In this document: positions 37,301-44,939 of the stretch, piece after piece | How positions within the stretch are numbered: position 1 is the first letter of the stretch | Layout of the letters: each line of letters starts with the position of its first letter | NCBI RefSeq assembly: GCF_030813495.1 | Contig: NZ_JAUSUI010000011.1 | Coordinates: 87,551-151,550 of the forward strand | Reading direction: 5' to 3' | DNA length: 64,000 nucleotides | From: Ancylobacter polymorphus | Lineage (GTDB): Bacteria; Pseudomonadota; Alphaproteobacteria; Rhizobiales; Xanthobacteraceae | Position numbers and translations under genes: made by a program | The notes under the pieces: model-generated | What the model saw: the letters and a program-made list of their open reading frames with translations, nothing else | Told to the model about the DNA's origin: nothing | Database searches by the model: none

Positions 37301-38241
37301 TGATCGAGCATCGCAGCGCCGCCGCGCTGGCGCGGGCGCTCTCCCGGCAGAAGGCCGGGGCGACGGCGTGGGATGCGGTGGTGCCGCTTACCGGCGGGGA
37401 GGACCCGCCTTTCATCTGTGCCCACCCCATCGCCGGCGATGTCAGCGCCTTCCTCGATCTGGCCCGGGCCTTTCCGGCGGATATTCCCTTCTGGGCCCTG
37501 CAGGCGCCGGGGCTGGAGAAGGGCCAGGAACCGCCCAACGGCGTCGCGGCGCTGGCCGCCGCCAATCTCGACGCGCTGGCCCGAAGGGGCGTCGCCGCCC
37601 CACGCTTCCTCGGCGGCTACTCATTCGGCGGCATCGTCGCCTATGAGATGGCCTGCCAGCTTCACGCGCGCGGCACGCCGCCCGAACGGCTCGTCATCAT
37701 CGACACGCCCGCCCCGCTCGGCAGCCGCTCGGTGCTGCCGGAGGATCCCGAACGGGCGCAGGCACAATGGCTGCTGCGGATGGCGCAGGTCCGCGCCCGC
37801 CACCATGAGGCCCCGCTCGCCCTCAGCATGGAGGAATTGCTGGCGCGAACCGGAGAGGCGCGCTTCGCCCTCGCCTGCGCGCGGATGCGGCAAGCCGGGT
37901 TGATCGCGCCGGAAGCCGACACCGCCTGGCTGCGCCGCGCCTATCGCGCCAGCCGCGCTCTCTATGACGCCTTCCTGACCTATGCCCCTCCCGAGAACGC
38001 TCCGCGGAACCTGAAGCTGTGCCTTGTGCGCGCTTCCCATCCCGCTGGCGGTGATCTGAGCGAGGCCGATCGGGCCGTTCTCGCCGCACCTGATATGGGC
38101 TGGTCCCGGCTTAATGATCACGTGCTCGGCGTGCGCGAGGTTCCAGGCGATCATGTGTCCATGCTCTCCGGCGCGGCGGCGGCCCAAACGGCTGGGGCCA
38201 TCGCCTCTTTTCTCGACATGTCCTCCGCTGTGCGCAGGTAG
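31303..38241 (+). CDS. NRPS C-A-PCP-(degenerate C)-C-PCP-TE, terminal synthetase
   Basis: 2312 residues. Domains: C1 (1-440, HHIISDG near 139); A (460-970, FTSGSTGTPKA near 614); PCP1 (GGDSILTI near 1006); a C/E-like domain at about 1062-1445 whose active motif reads HEAVADD; C2 (1484-1920, HHMLADG near 1620); PCP2 (GLTSLGL near 1972); thioesterase (2030-2305; Ser in GYSFGGI near 2104, His in GDHVSML). The A-domain pocket reads D-A-L-W-I-G-G-T-F-K, a valine-type code. No second A domain is present, so the last carrier must be loaded in trans or used otherwise. The start ATG 31303 is 28 bases after the previous stop and has a weak ribosome site. It releases the finished chain. Confidence 0.92.
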   Translation: MASGYVAGLSFGQRQIRMAELLRPGRTLFAMPLLVRIEGRIDSDVLRAALAMVARRHDSLRASFPLVNGAPVQAVADEVPLPLAVIATGEAFDSPAFDAAVAAQAQAMVNEPFDLSAGPLARFSLVRAAEGGVLVAVLHHIISDGASLTILRRDLVAAYDAALASRPEARPPLPLQFPDVADWEQERFGAPGPALDAAMAAWRARLAGAPARLDLPYDRAQGEGGSLRSAQAELHVPGDVAATLAALARREGASEFSLYLALLFVVLRRWSGLDDLVVTIPAARRDRPDLADLIGLLVDTLPIRATITDEARFPALLGEVQNSLRAALAQRDLPFERIVEASGVERRGEAAPFLQVLFGAAEPPAPALTALDGTRFAILPEQLDQEAKAELSVVYAAAPDGLRLWCRYDAMLFDAATIEAVLGWFGRLAQALAVQPDQPVLEIPLLSASEGAAQVAGFNATAVAYEREDSAIALFFRDAARLPDAIAVEEDGLRLSYGALADRVRRLAGVLAAQGVGAGEVVLLVLPVSGALIEAQLAVLALGAAYAPIDPTYPAEQRDVRARQVGARHAVSLDPSQATEGCATLGWAALREAAEAAAPHPEVGLSAQSPAYVMFTSGSTGTPKAVSVPHRAIVRLARAQGLAAPGLRAAVYSNPAFDASTLEIWVPLLNGGTLLPVDRTVVMDPRALRLFLHEGRISLLWITAGLFQQIAALDPAAFAGPRLVITGGDVVNPVAARAVLAAGRAKGLSLFNGYGPTENTTFSTLFDIADLGVDELTIPIGQPISNSTAYVLDPAGRPLPPGLVGELWVGGDGVALGYHGDADLTAARFRPDPFATGPAARMYRTGDLARWRADGSIVFLGRADRQVKVRGFRIELGEIEAVLALHPGVAGAAVLAPRRASGERDLVAYVAPKVGLALTPAELRAHLEARLPRQMLPQAYLLLDRLPLNANGKVDTRALPAVEIAETPAEAPVEPRTPEERILARIWADLLTTAAFGVRDNFFHVGGDSILTIRLVARAYEAGLDLELKDVFDQPTIEGLAAIALRRQRAVQARSHGARYGAELIAAACDSRNPCRFVSVSVPASVSTVDLGYAIERLAERHDALRLVRVEDATGRSLAISDFLPAVPVRFVDVPATTLDDLDRWITDNSARLARGIDLAAGVTIAATLVTAQAPAAGRATVVLALHEAVADDRALLLLATELEAALAAGPDSALPPAPPFGFSHWLAWLADHAASPQVRAAAMACEAAEAEAPPDAFAASSPTLAAAQLLLEAGTSRLLLEELPGRLGVSLVDALLVALGETLDGAPAVELVDGRRALPPGTPEAAGLVGNLDVLLPLQACASGAPLGARLRAAKTGRQRAEPLGLAFSAIRTAFHFAPPALYVALLPAAAPDPAIRLHPHAPNVPDTVRAGLTVRVSGGRLALGWSEAAPVETAEARLAAIAESLRAIAGWTQGQAAPLLTPGDFPLAGLDTATLDALAGACPDVEDIYPLSPMQEAMLLHSLSRQGSAVNFEQSCMRFTGALDSAALRKAWALVFERHAVLRSVFRWRGLERPLQLVRRNAPPPVELEIWPGFSAERLEQRLAQDRAAGFDLEAGPLARLILIRVNAGEAYLIASFHHMLADGWCLAQLEREARAAYEALRRGMPPALPPPARFRDFIAWTATLEREGLRAAFVPLLAGAPAQPALHPAGNGAASYVTLRRPLPVEPSKALSDLSRRRGLTIAALAHLAWGLWTAARRGVADTVFCTTVSGRPPQVPGVEQMVGLFINNLPVRLRFSPSSPLLALAQEMQRQIAALQSQAQLSLREVAEAAGVADRASCLFDTLLVVENMPAGSDAWTGAGGLRVESVHNALKSAYSLTGVVVPGERIGLSLVLPDLDGTATIRGEAMIEEFAAVFAALPGLIDGTVATVPLPAAAPLPPAEESPDINDASAPDAAPLAPPADATEAAVLDVLAALLGPRLARSGDVLAAGLTSLGLATAAARLSERLARPVPVTALIEHRSAAALARALSRQKAGATAWDAVVPLTGGEDPPFICAHPIAGDVSAFLDLARAFPADIPFWALQAPGLEKGQEPPNGVAALAAANLDALARRGVAAPRFLGGYSFGGIVAYEMACQLHARGTPPERLVIIDTPAPLGSRSVLPEDPERAQAQWLLRMAQVRARHHEAPLALSMEELLARTGEARFALACARMRQAGLIAPEADTAWLRRAYRASRALYDAFLTYAPPENAPRNLKLCLVRASHPAGGDLSEADRAVLAAPDMGWSRLNDHVLGVREVPGDHVSMLSGAAAAQTAGAIASFLDMSSAVRR

Positions 38242-38250
38242 GATGACGCC

Positions 38251-38375
38251 ATGGGGAAGGCGCGATTCGCGGCACAGAGAGACATCGACCGGCGCAAGAC
38301 GCCGCGCACCGGGCGGCGGCCGGGGCGCGCGGGCGGCTGAGCGCGCTTGTCGGCGTCCTGCTGCTCGGCGGCTGT
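38251..38375 (+). other. Apparently frameshifted lipoprotein signal peptide of the efflux outer-membrane gene
   Basis: ATG 38251 has AGGA 7 bases upstream and begins an Arg/Lys-rich frame (MGKARFAAQRDIDRRK) that stops at 38338-38340. Directly at that point the other frame encodes LSALVGVLLLGGCM, a hydrophobic core plus lipobox that runs into the OprM-like protein. In the second frame there is no ATG, GTG or TTG between its upstream stop (38244) and 38376. A one-base shift would join the two into a normal lipoprotein signal peptide. Confidence 0.6.
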
Positions 38376-39908
38376 ATGGTGGGCCCGAACTTCCAGGCGC
38401 CACCGGCACCGCCCGTCAGCGGCTACACGGTGGAACCGCGGCTCAAGCCGGCCATGGCGACCGATGTGGCCGGCGGCGCGCCGCAGAGCTTCGTCACCGC
38501 GCTCGATGTCGGCGGACAGTGGTGGCGGGAGTTCAACTCGCCGCAGATCAACGCTTTCGTCGAAGAGGCGGTGCGCAACCATCCCGATGTCCGGGCGGCG
38601 CAATATGCGCTGCGCGCCGCGCGGGAAACGGCGCTGCAGGTGCGCGGGCAATTCCTGCCGCAGGTCACCGGCAATGTCACGGCGACGCGTGAACAGATCA
38701 CCGCCGCCTCGGGCGGCACGACGGGCGCACCGACGCTCTACAATCTCTATGAGACGACGGTCGACGTTTCCTACACGCTCGATCTGTTCGGCGGCATTCG
38801 CCGGCAGGTCGAATCCGCCGATGCCCAGGCGCAGTATCAGCGCTTCGAGATGGAGGCGACCTATCTCACCCTCATCGCCAATGTCGTCACCTCGGCGATC
38901 ACGGATGCCTCGCTGCGCGACCAGATCGCGGCGACGCAGGCCATCGTCGAGGCGGAAACCGACCAGCTGCGCCGCGTCCAGCGCCAGTTCGAGGTAGGTG
39001 CCGTCTCGCAGGCCGATGTGCTCGCCCAGCAGACGACGCTGGCGCAGACACAAGCCACGCTGCCGCCGCTGCAGAAGCAGCTGGCGCAGGGCCGCAACCA
39101 GCTCATGGCCTATCTCGGCCGTCTGCCCAGTGAGGATCGCGGCGAAAGCGTCAGTCTCCGCAGCCTGCGCCTGCCGCGCAAGCTGCCGGTGAGCCTGCCC
39201 TCCGATCTCGTGCGGCAGCGCCCGGACATCCGCCAGGCAGAGGCGACGCTGCATCAGGCGGCGGCGACGGTGGGGGTCAACACGGCGAATCTGCTGCCGC
39301 AGATCACTCTCACGCCCTCGGTGAGTTCGCAGGCGCTCGAGGTGGGCCAGCTGTTCACCCCGAACGGTCTCGCCTGGACCGCCGCCGCCAGCATCGCCCA
39401 GACGCTGATGGACGGCGGGCAGCTCTACCGCACCAAGGAGGCGAGCGTCGCCACCTTCGAGCAGGACTATGCGCTGTACCAGAGCACGGTGCTCACCGCC
39501 TTCCAGAACGTGGCGGACGCGCTGCGCGCCGTGCAATACGACGCCGGCACGCTGCGCGCCCAGGCGCTGGCGGAGCAGTCGGCGCTCGACAGCCTGAAGA
39601 TGGCGCAGGAACAGTTCAAGGTCGGCGCCATCGGCTATGCCATCGTCATCGAGGCGCAGCAGGCCTATCAGAACGCCGTCATCGCCCGCATCCAGGCCCA
39701 GGCGCTGCGCTACAACGACACGGTGGCGCTGTTCCAGGCACTGGGTGGCGGCTGGTGGAACCGCGTCGACGAGACCGCCGACGCCGCGCCGCGCAATGGC
39801 GGCTATTTCGAAGGCCCAGACGGCCCCGCGCTCGCCGCTACCCGTCCGGGCCTTCCCGACCTGCCACCGACGCCGGAGCCCGGCACTGCCAAGGAGACAT
39901 CCCGGTGA
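38376..39908 (+). CDS. OprM/NodT-family outer-membrane efflux lipoprotein (N-terminus frameshifted)
   Basis: 510 residues visible from the first in-frame ATG. Two outer-membrane efflux (OEP) repeats are recognisable, with WWREFNSPQINAFVEEAV near 50, YTLDLFGGIRRQVE and LPSDLVRQRPDIRQAEATLHQAAATVG near 275. The visible ATG lies just after the lipobox Cys (LLGGCM), so the real protein must start upstream; see the separate entry for 38251-38375. It is the outer-membrane duct of the tripartite pump encoded with the next two genes. GTGA overlap with the adaptor gene. If the frameshift is real the pump may lack its channel. Confidence 0.85.
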   Translation: MVGPNFQAPPAPPVSGYTVEPRLKPAMATDVAGGAPQSFVTALDVGGQWWREFNSPQINAFVEEAVRNHPDVRAAQYALRAARETALQVRGQFLPQVTGNVTATREQITAASGGTTGAPTLYNLYETTVDVSYTLDLFGGIRRQVESADAQAQYQRFEMEATYLTLIANVVTSAITDASLRDQIAATQAIVEAETDQLRRVQRQFEVGAVSQADVLAQQTTLAQTQATLPPLQKQLAQGRNQLMAYLGRLPSEDRGESVSLRSLRLPRKLPVSLPSDLVRQRPDIRQAEATLHQAAATVGVNTANLLPQITLTPSVSSQALEVGQLFTPNGLAWTAAASIAQTLMDGGQLYRTKEASVATFEQDYALYQSTVLTAFQNVADALRAVQYDAGTLRAQALAEQSALDSLKMAQEQFKVGAIGYAIVIEAQQAYQNAVIARIQAQALRYNDTVALFQALGGGWWNRVDETADAAPRNGGYFEGPDGPALAATRPGLPDLPPTPEPGTAKETSR

Positions 39909-41017
39909 GCAAACCGCGTGTGATCATGTGGCTGGCCGTCGCCGCCCTTGCCGGCGCGGCCTTCTATGTCACGAAGGACCGCTTTGCCCCCGGTGCCGCG
40001 CCGCCGCATGGCAGTGCCCCCGCCCAGACGGTGGCGGCGCAGACGGCGCAGAAGCAGAGCTGGCAGCCCACCATGGAACTGGTGGGCGAACTGGTGGCCT
40101 CCGAGGGCGCCGACCTCTCGCTGCAGGTTTCCGGCATCGTGGAATCGCTGTCCTTCGAATCCGGCCAGACGGTGAAGGCCGGCACGCCGCTGCTGCAGCT
40201 GGTCGCCGAGGACCAGATCGCCAAGCTCGCCTCGCTCAAGGCCACCGCCGAGCTCAACGCCATCATCCTGAAGCGCGACATCGAGCAACTGAAGATCAAG
40301 GCGGTGAGCCAGGCCACGGTGGATACGGACGAGGCCAATCTTAAGAACTCCCAGGCGCTGGTGAAGCAGCAGGAGGCGCTGGTCTCCTACTACACGCTCA
40401 AGGCGCCGTTCGCCGGCCGGCTGGGCATTCGCAATGTCGATCTCGGCGAATATCTCAGCGCCGGCACCGCCGTCGTCACGCTGCAGGCGCTCGATCCGCT
40501 CTTCGCCGACTTCTTCGTCCCCCAGAAATTCTTCGGCACTCTCAAAGTGGGCGAGCCGGTGAAAGTGATGGTCGACGCCTATCCCGGCCAGTCCTTCGCC
40601 GGCACGGTGAGCGCGATCAATTCCAAGGTCGAGAGCGGCAGCCGCAACGTGAAAGTGCGGGCGACGGTGGCCAATCCGGACAGCAAGCTGGTGCCCGGCA
40701 TGTTCGCCCGGATCAGTCTCGATGTCGGTGCGGCCGAAGACTTCGTCACCCTGCCGCAGACGGCCATCGTCGCCAATCCCTATGGCTCGACCGTGTTCGT
40801 GCTGGAGAAGACGGCGGACGGCAAGGGGCTGGTGGCGCGGGAAACCTTCGTCAAGCTGGGTGAGGCGCGGGGCGACTTCGTCGCCGTCGTCTCCGGCCTC
40901 ACGGAGGGCGAGACGGTCGTGGTCGCCGGCCAGATCAAGCTGCGCAACGGCACGCCGGCGGTGATCGACAACAGCCATCTGCCCAAGGTCGAGCTCAATC
41001 CGACCGTATCGGACTGA
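39905..41017 (+). CDS. RND efflux periplasmic adaptor (MFP) subunit
   Basis: 370 residues with an N-terminal anchor ([16 protein letters not shown]), barrel-sandwich lipoyl half-motifs (LVGELVASEGADLSLQVSGIV; LKAPFAGRLGIRNVDLGEY), a coiled-coil hairpin (about 95-165) and a C-terminal beta-barrel. The GTG at 39905 has AAGGAG 8 bases upstream and overlaps the OprM stop (GTGA); the upstream open frame is a shadow. It couples the permease to the outer-membrane channel, likely for lipopeptide export or self-protection. Confidence 0.92.
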   Translation: MSKPRVIMWLAVAALAGAAFYVTKDRFAPGAAPPHGSAPAQTVAAQTAQKQSWQPTMELVGELVASEGADLSLQVSGIVESLSFESGQTVKAGTPLLQLVAEDQIAKLASLKATAELNAIILKRDIEQLKIKAVSQATVDTDEANLKNSQALVKQQEALVSYYTLKAPFAGRLGIRNVDLGEYLSAGTAVVTLQALDPLFADFFVPQKFFGTLKVGEPVKVMVDAYPGQSFAGTVSAINSKVESGSRNVKVRATVANPDSKLVPGMFARISLDVGAAEDFVTLPQTAIVANPYGSTVFVLEKTADGKGLVARETFVKLGEARGDFVAVVSGLTEGETVVVAGQIKLRNGTPAVIDNSHLPKVELNPTVSD

Positions 41018-41029
41018 CGGGAGCGGATC

Positions 41030-44000
41030 ATGGCCTTTACCGATCACTTCGTCGGCCGCCCGGTGCTCTCACTGGTGGTGAGCGCGCTGATCCTGGTGAT
41101 CGGCCTCCGGGCCATGGTCGGCCTGCCGATCCTGCAATATCCGGCGATGCAGAACGGCGTGGTGACCGTCACCACCACCTATGCCGGCGCCGACGCCGAC
41201 ATCATTGCCGGCTTTATTACCTCGCCGCTGGAGAACGTGATCGCGCAGGCGAACGGCATCGACTACATGACCTCGTCGAGCCAGACCGGCGTCAGCACGA
41301 TCACCGTCAATCTGCGCCTGAACTACAATACCGGCGACGCCCTCACCGAAATCAGCACCAAGGTCAGCTCGGTGCTGAGCCAGCTTCCGAACGGCACCCA
41401 GCAGCCAGTGCTGGAGCTGAAGACCGGCTCCACCATCGACGCGATGTACATCGCCTTCTCCAGCACCGTGCTCGCGGAGAATCAGGTCACGGACTATGTC
41501 GCCCGCGTTGTGCAGCCGAAGCTGCAGGCCGTGACCGGCGTGCAGGTGGCGGAGATCCTCGGCGGCAAGAACTTCGCGCTGCGGGCCTGGCTTGACCCGG
41601 ACAAGCTCGCCGCGCTCGGCCTGACCGCCACCGATGTCGCCACCGCGCTGGAGACCAATGACTACATCGCCGGCCTCGGCACCACCAAGGGCCGGCTGAT
41701 CCAGGTGAAGCTCTCCGCCGCGACCAATCTTCACTCGGCCGAGGAGTTCCGCCAGCTCATCATCAAGAATGTCGACGGCGCGGTGATCCGCCTCAAGGAC
41801 GTGGCCGAGGTTGAGCTGGGCAGCGACGATTACGATTCGCGCACCAGCTTCAACGGCAAGAGCGCCGTCTATATCGGCATACAGGTCGCGCCCTCGGCCA
41901 ATCTCTTGAGCGTCATCGGCGAGGTGCGCTCGATCCTGCCGGGCATCTTCGCCGACCTGCCGACCGGCCTCACCGGGACGGTGCTCTATGACGCGACGGA
42001 TTTCGTCAACACTTCCATCCATGAAGTGGTGGTCTCGCTGTTCCAGGCGGCGCTGATCGTGACGCTGGTGGTGTTCGTGTTCCTCGGCTCCTGGCGCTCG
42101 GTGTTCATCCCCATCGTCGCCATCCCGCTCTCGCTGATCGGCAGCTTCGCACTGATGCTGGCCTTCGGCTTCTCCATCAACCTGCTGACGCTGCTGGCGC
42201 TGGTGCTCGCCATCGGCCTCGTGGTGGACGACGCCATCATCGTGGTGGAGGGCGTGAACCGCCACATGGAGCAGGGGCTCGCGCCCGTGGATGCGGCCAT
42301 GGCCGCCGCCCGCGAGCTGGCGGGGCCGATCGTCGCCATGACCGCGGTGCTGATCGCCGTCTATGTGCCGGTCGGCTTCCAGGGCGGGCTCACCGGGTCG
42401 CTGTTCACAGAGTTCGCCTTCACCCTCGTGGCGGCGGTGATGGTGTCGGCGGTCATCGCGCTCACCCTGTCGCCGATGAGCTGCGCCTATCTGCTCGCCC
42501 CCTATGACCCCGCCGCCCGCACGGTCGAGGCGCGGATGGTGCGCGCTATCGACGGCGCCATGAAAGCGGTCACCCGGGTCTACCGCGCCGGGCTCTCGGC
42601 CTCGCTGCATGTGCTGCCGCTCACCGTTCTGTTCGGCGCACTGGTGCTGTCGAGCATCTACTGGCTCTACTCCAACTCCACCTCCCAGCTCGCGCCGCCG
42701 GAGGATGAGGGCGTCATCCTCACCATGATGACCGCGGCGCCGAACGCGACGCTGGAGCAGCGCGAGTTCTACGTGCAGAAGATCTACGACATTCTCGACA
42801 AGCGGCCGGAAACCGACCTCGTTTTCCAGATCGACATGCCCGGACAGGTGATCGGCGGCTGGGTGCTCAAGCCGTGGGACGAGCGCAGCATATCGGCACT
42901 GCAGCTCGCGCCGCTGATCCAGCAGGAATTCAACAAGATCGCCGGCGTGCGCGTCGCCGCCTTCCAGCTGCCGCCCCTGCCGGGAAGCAGCGGCCTTCCG
43001 ATCCAGTTCGTGCTGAAGTCCAACGACAGCTATGAGCGGCTTTACGAGGCCTCGCAGAACTTCCTCACCGAGGCGATGAAGAGCGGCAAGTTCATCTTCC
43101 TCGACAGCGACATGAAGATCGACCAGCCGCACGCCGCCATTCATTTCGACCGCGACAAGGTTTCCTCGCTCGGCCTCAATATGAGCGATGTCGGCGCGGC
43201 GATGGCGACCATGCTGGGCGGCAATTACGCCAATTATTTCGACCTCGGCGGCCGGTCGTACAAGGTCATCCCGCAGGTGAAGCAGCAGCACCGGCTCAAC
43301 ACCGATCAGTTGCTGAACTACTACATCAAGGCGTCGGATGGCACCTCGGTCCCGCTCTCGACCATCGCCTGGATCGAGATGAAGACCGTTCCGCAATCGC
43401 TCAACCATTTCCAGCAGCTGAATTCCGCGACCATTTCGGGCATCCCCATGCCGGGCGTGTCGGATGGAGAGGCGCTGGACGAGCTGAAAGCCATCGCCGC
43501 CCGCGCGCTGCCCGCCGGCTACAGCTATGGCTTCGCCGGCGCCTCGCGCCAGCTGGAGCAGGAATCGGGCGGCTTCGTCACCACCTTCGCGCTGGCGCTG
43601 GTCATCATCTTCCTGGCCCTGGCGTCGCTGTTCAACAGCTTCCGCGATCCGCTCGTCATCCTGGTGTCGGTGCCGATGTCGCTCGCCGGTGCGCTGGTGT
43701 TCATCTGGCTCGGCATTGGCGGGGCGACGATCAACATCTACACCCAGGTCGGCCTCGTCACGCTCATGGGGCTGGTGAGCAAGCACGGCATTCTGATGGT
43801 GGAAGTGGCCAATACGCTGCGCCAGCAGGGGCTCGCCAAGCGCGAGGCGGTGATCGAGGCCGCCAGCATCCGCTTGCGGCCGATTCTGATGACCACGGCC
43901 GCGATGGTGCTGGGCGTCACGCCGCTGATCATCGCCACCGGAGCCGGTGCCAATTCGCGCTACAATATGGGCCTCGTCATCGCCTCCGGCCTTTCCATCG

Positions 44001-44095
44001 GCACGCTGTTCACCCTGTTCGTGGTGCCGGCCTTCTACCTGTTGCTGAGCCACAGCGACGAGCCCGCGCCGGCCACCGCCGATGCGCGCGCGTGA
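41030..44095 (+). CDS. RND-family efflux permease (AcrB/MdtBC-like)
   Basis: 1021 residues, near full RND length, with twelve expected membrane spans and two large periplasmic loops. The start MAFTDHFVGRPVLSLVVSA is the HAE1 N-terminus. Proton-relay Asp residues are seen in IGLVVDDAIIVVEGVNRH (TM4), and TM10 carries LMGLVSKHGILMVEVAN. GGAG precedes the ATG by 6 bases. Proton-driven efflux from the inner membrane or periplasm. The 14-base overlap with the PPTase gene ties it to the biosynthetic cluster. Confidence 0.94.
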   Translation: MAFTDHFVGRPVLSLVVSALILVIGLRAMVGLPILQYPAMQNGVVTVTTTYAGADADIIAGFITSPLENVIAQANGIDYMTSSSQTGVSTITVNLRLNYNTGDALTEISTKVSSVLSQLPNGTQQPVLELKTGSTIDAMYIAFSSTVLAENQVTDYVARVVQPKLQAVTGVQVAEILGGKNFALRAWLDPDKLAALGLTATDVATALETNDYIAGLGTTKGRLIQVKLSAATNLHSAEEFRQLIIKNVDGAVIRLKDVAEVELGSDDYDSRTSFNGKSAVYIGIQVAPSANLLSVIGEVRSILPGIFADLPTGLTGTVLYDATDFVNTSIHEVVVSLFQAALIVTLVVFVFLGSWRSVFIPIVAIPLSLIGSFALMLAFGFSINLLTLLALVLAIGLVVDDAIIVVEGVNRHMEQGLAPVDAAMAAARELAGPIVAMTAVLIAVYVPVGFQGGLTGSLFTEFAFTLVAAVMVSAVIALTLSPMSCAYLLAPYDPAARTVEARMVRAIDGAMKAVTRVYRAGLSASLHVLPLTVLFGALVLSSIYWLYSNSTSQLAPPEDEGVILTMMTAAPNATLEQREFYVQKIYDILDKRPETDLVFQIDMPGQVIGGWVLKPWDERSISALQLAPLIQQEFNKIAGVRVAAFQLPPLPGSSGLPIQFVLKSNDSYERLYEASQNFLTEAMKSGKFIFLDSDMKIDQPHAAIHFDRDKVSSLGLNMSDVGAAMATMLGGNYANYFDLGGRSYKVIPQVKQQHRLNTDQLLNYYIKASDGTSVPLSTIAWIEMKTVPQSLNHFQQLNSATISGIPMPGVSDGEALDELKAIAARALPAGYSYGFAGASRQLEQESGGFVTTFALALVIIFLALASLFNSFRDPLVILVSVPMSLAGALVFIWLGIGGATINIYTQVGLVTLMGLVSKHGILMVEVANTLRQQGLAKREAVIEAASIRLRPILMTTAAMVLGVTPLIIATGAGANSRYNMGLVIASGLSIGTLFTLFVVPAFYLLLSHSDEPAPATADARA

Positions 44096-44888
44096 GATGT
44101 CGGCGCCTCCCGTTCCAGGCGGCTTTCGCCGTGCCACCCCCTTCACCCTTGAGAGCGACGGGCAGCGCTTTGATGGCGCGATGGCGCTGGTGGCGGCGCC
44201 GCCCGCTGAACTCGAAGCGGCTGCGCTCGGCGAACTTGCACCTGATGAGGCTCAGTTACTGACGGAACGCCTTGCCCCTGCGCGGCGCCATTCATTGCTC
44301 GCCGGGCGCCGGGCGGCCAAGGACGCGCTCGGCCTTCTCGCCCCCGAGCTTGATCGTCGCGACATCCATGTCCTGCCCGGCCTGTTCGGGCAGCCGGTGG
44401 TGACGATGCCCGGCCGGGCCAATGTGCAGGTGACGTTGGCTCATGCCGGCCAGGCGGCGCTCGCGCTTGCGCATCCGGAAGCCTGCCCCATGGGGGTGGA
44501 TCTCGAACGTTTCGTGCCCGCGCATCTCGGCGCTTTGCGGGAGCAGACAACGGCGCGCGAGCGTGAGGCGGTGCGCGTCGCCATGCCCGGCGATGAGGGA
44601 CAGCAGCTCTTGCTGCTGTGGAGCCTGAAGGAGGCTCTTTCCAAGGCGCTGCGGACCGGGCTGACCGTGCCCTTCGCCCTGTTGGAAACAACTCACCTCT
44701 CCCCGGTGCCGGGCGGCGTCACGGCGCAGTTCGCGAACTTCGCCCAGTATGAGGGTATTGCCTTCGCGGCTGCCCCCTTCGTCGCAGCGGTGGCGCGTCC
44801 GCGCCTGGCGCTGTGGCCGGCGCGGGATGGCAACACCTTGCCCGTCCGGCTGCGCGACTGGCTCGGCGCGCTCGCCACGCTCGGCTGA
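44082..44888 (+). CDS. Sfp/EntD-type 4'-phosphopantetheinyl transferase
   Basis: 268 residues. The two PPTase signatures are present: MGVDLERF (near 140) and WSLKEALSKAL (near 187), with the Mg-binding Asp/Glu and catalytic Lys. It transfers phosphopantetheine from CoA to carrier Ser residues; the cluster encodes five carrier domains needing it (two ACP, three PCP). Start ATG 44082 overlaps the RND gene by 14 bases; ATG 44097, directly after its stop, is equally possible. Last gene of the rightward arm. Confidence 0.92.
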   Translation: MRAREMSAPPVPGGFRRATPFTLESDGQRFDGAMALVAAPPAELEAAALGELAPDEAQLLTERLAPARRHSLLAGRRAAKDALGLLAPELDRRDIHVLPGLFGQPVVTMPGRANVQVTLAHAGQAALALAHPEACPMGVDLERFVPAHLGALREQTTAREREAVRVAMPGDEGQQLLLLWSLKEALSKALRTGLTVPFALLETTHLSPVPGGVTAQFANFAQYEGIAFAAAPFVAAVARPRLALWPARDGNTLPVRLRDWLGALATLG

Positions 44889-44939
44889 ACGGTGCCGCTT
44901 CGGCGTCGGAGGCCGCGCGGAAAAGCGCGCGTGTCGCGG

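Larger units (their letters stand above)
11385..44888. other. Hybrid PKS/NRPS beta-amino lipopeptide gene cluster
   Basis: Two divergent arms read from about 26.2 kb. The left arm holds type II thioesterase, ABC exporter, FAAL-ACP and KS-AT-ACP-AMT-C-A-PCP-E. The right arm holds a dioxygenase, an ABM-like protein, two NRPSs ending in TE, an RND efflux trio and a PPTase. Loading, extension, transamination, chain assembly, release, proofreading, carrier activation and export are all encoded, so the cluster looks complete. No dedicated transcription factor is present inside. Product structure is inferred from domain order only. Confidence 0.88.

Noticed and set aside
33115..37425. Very long minus-strand open frame of 1436 residues
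   Set aside because: It is antisense to the terminal NRPS and rich in Arg, Gly and His; a high-GC shadow frame.
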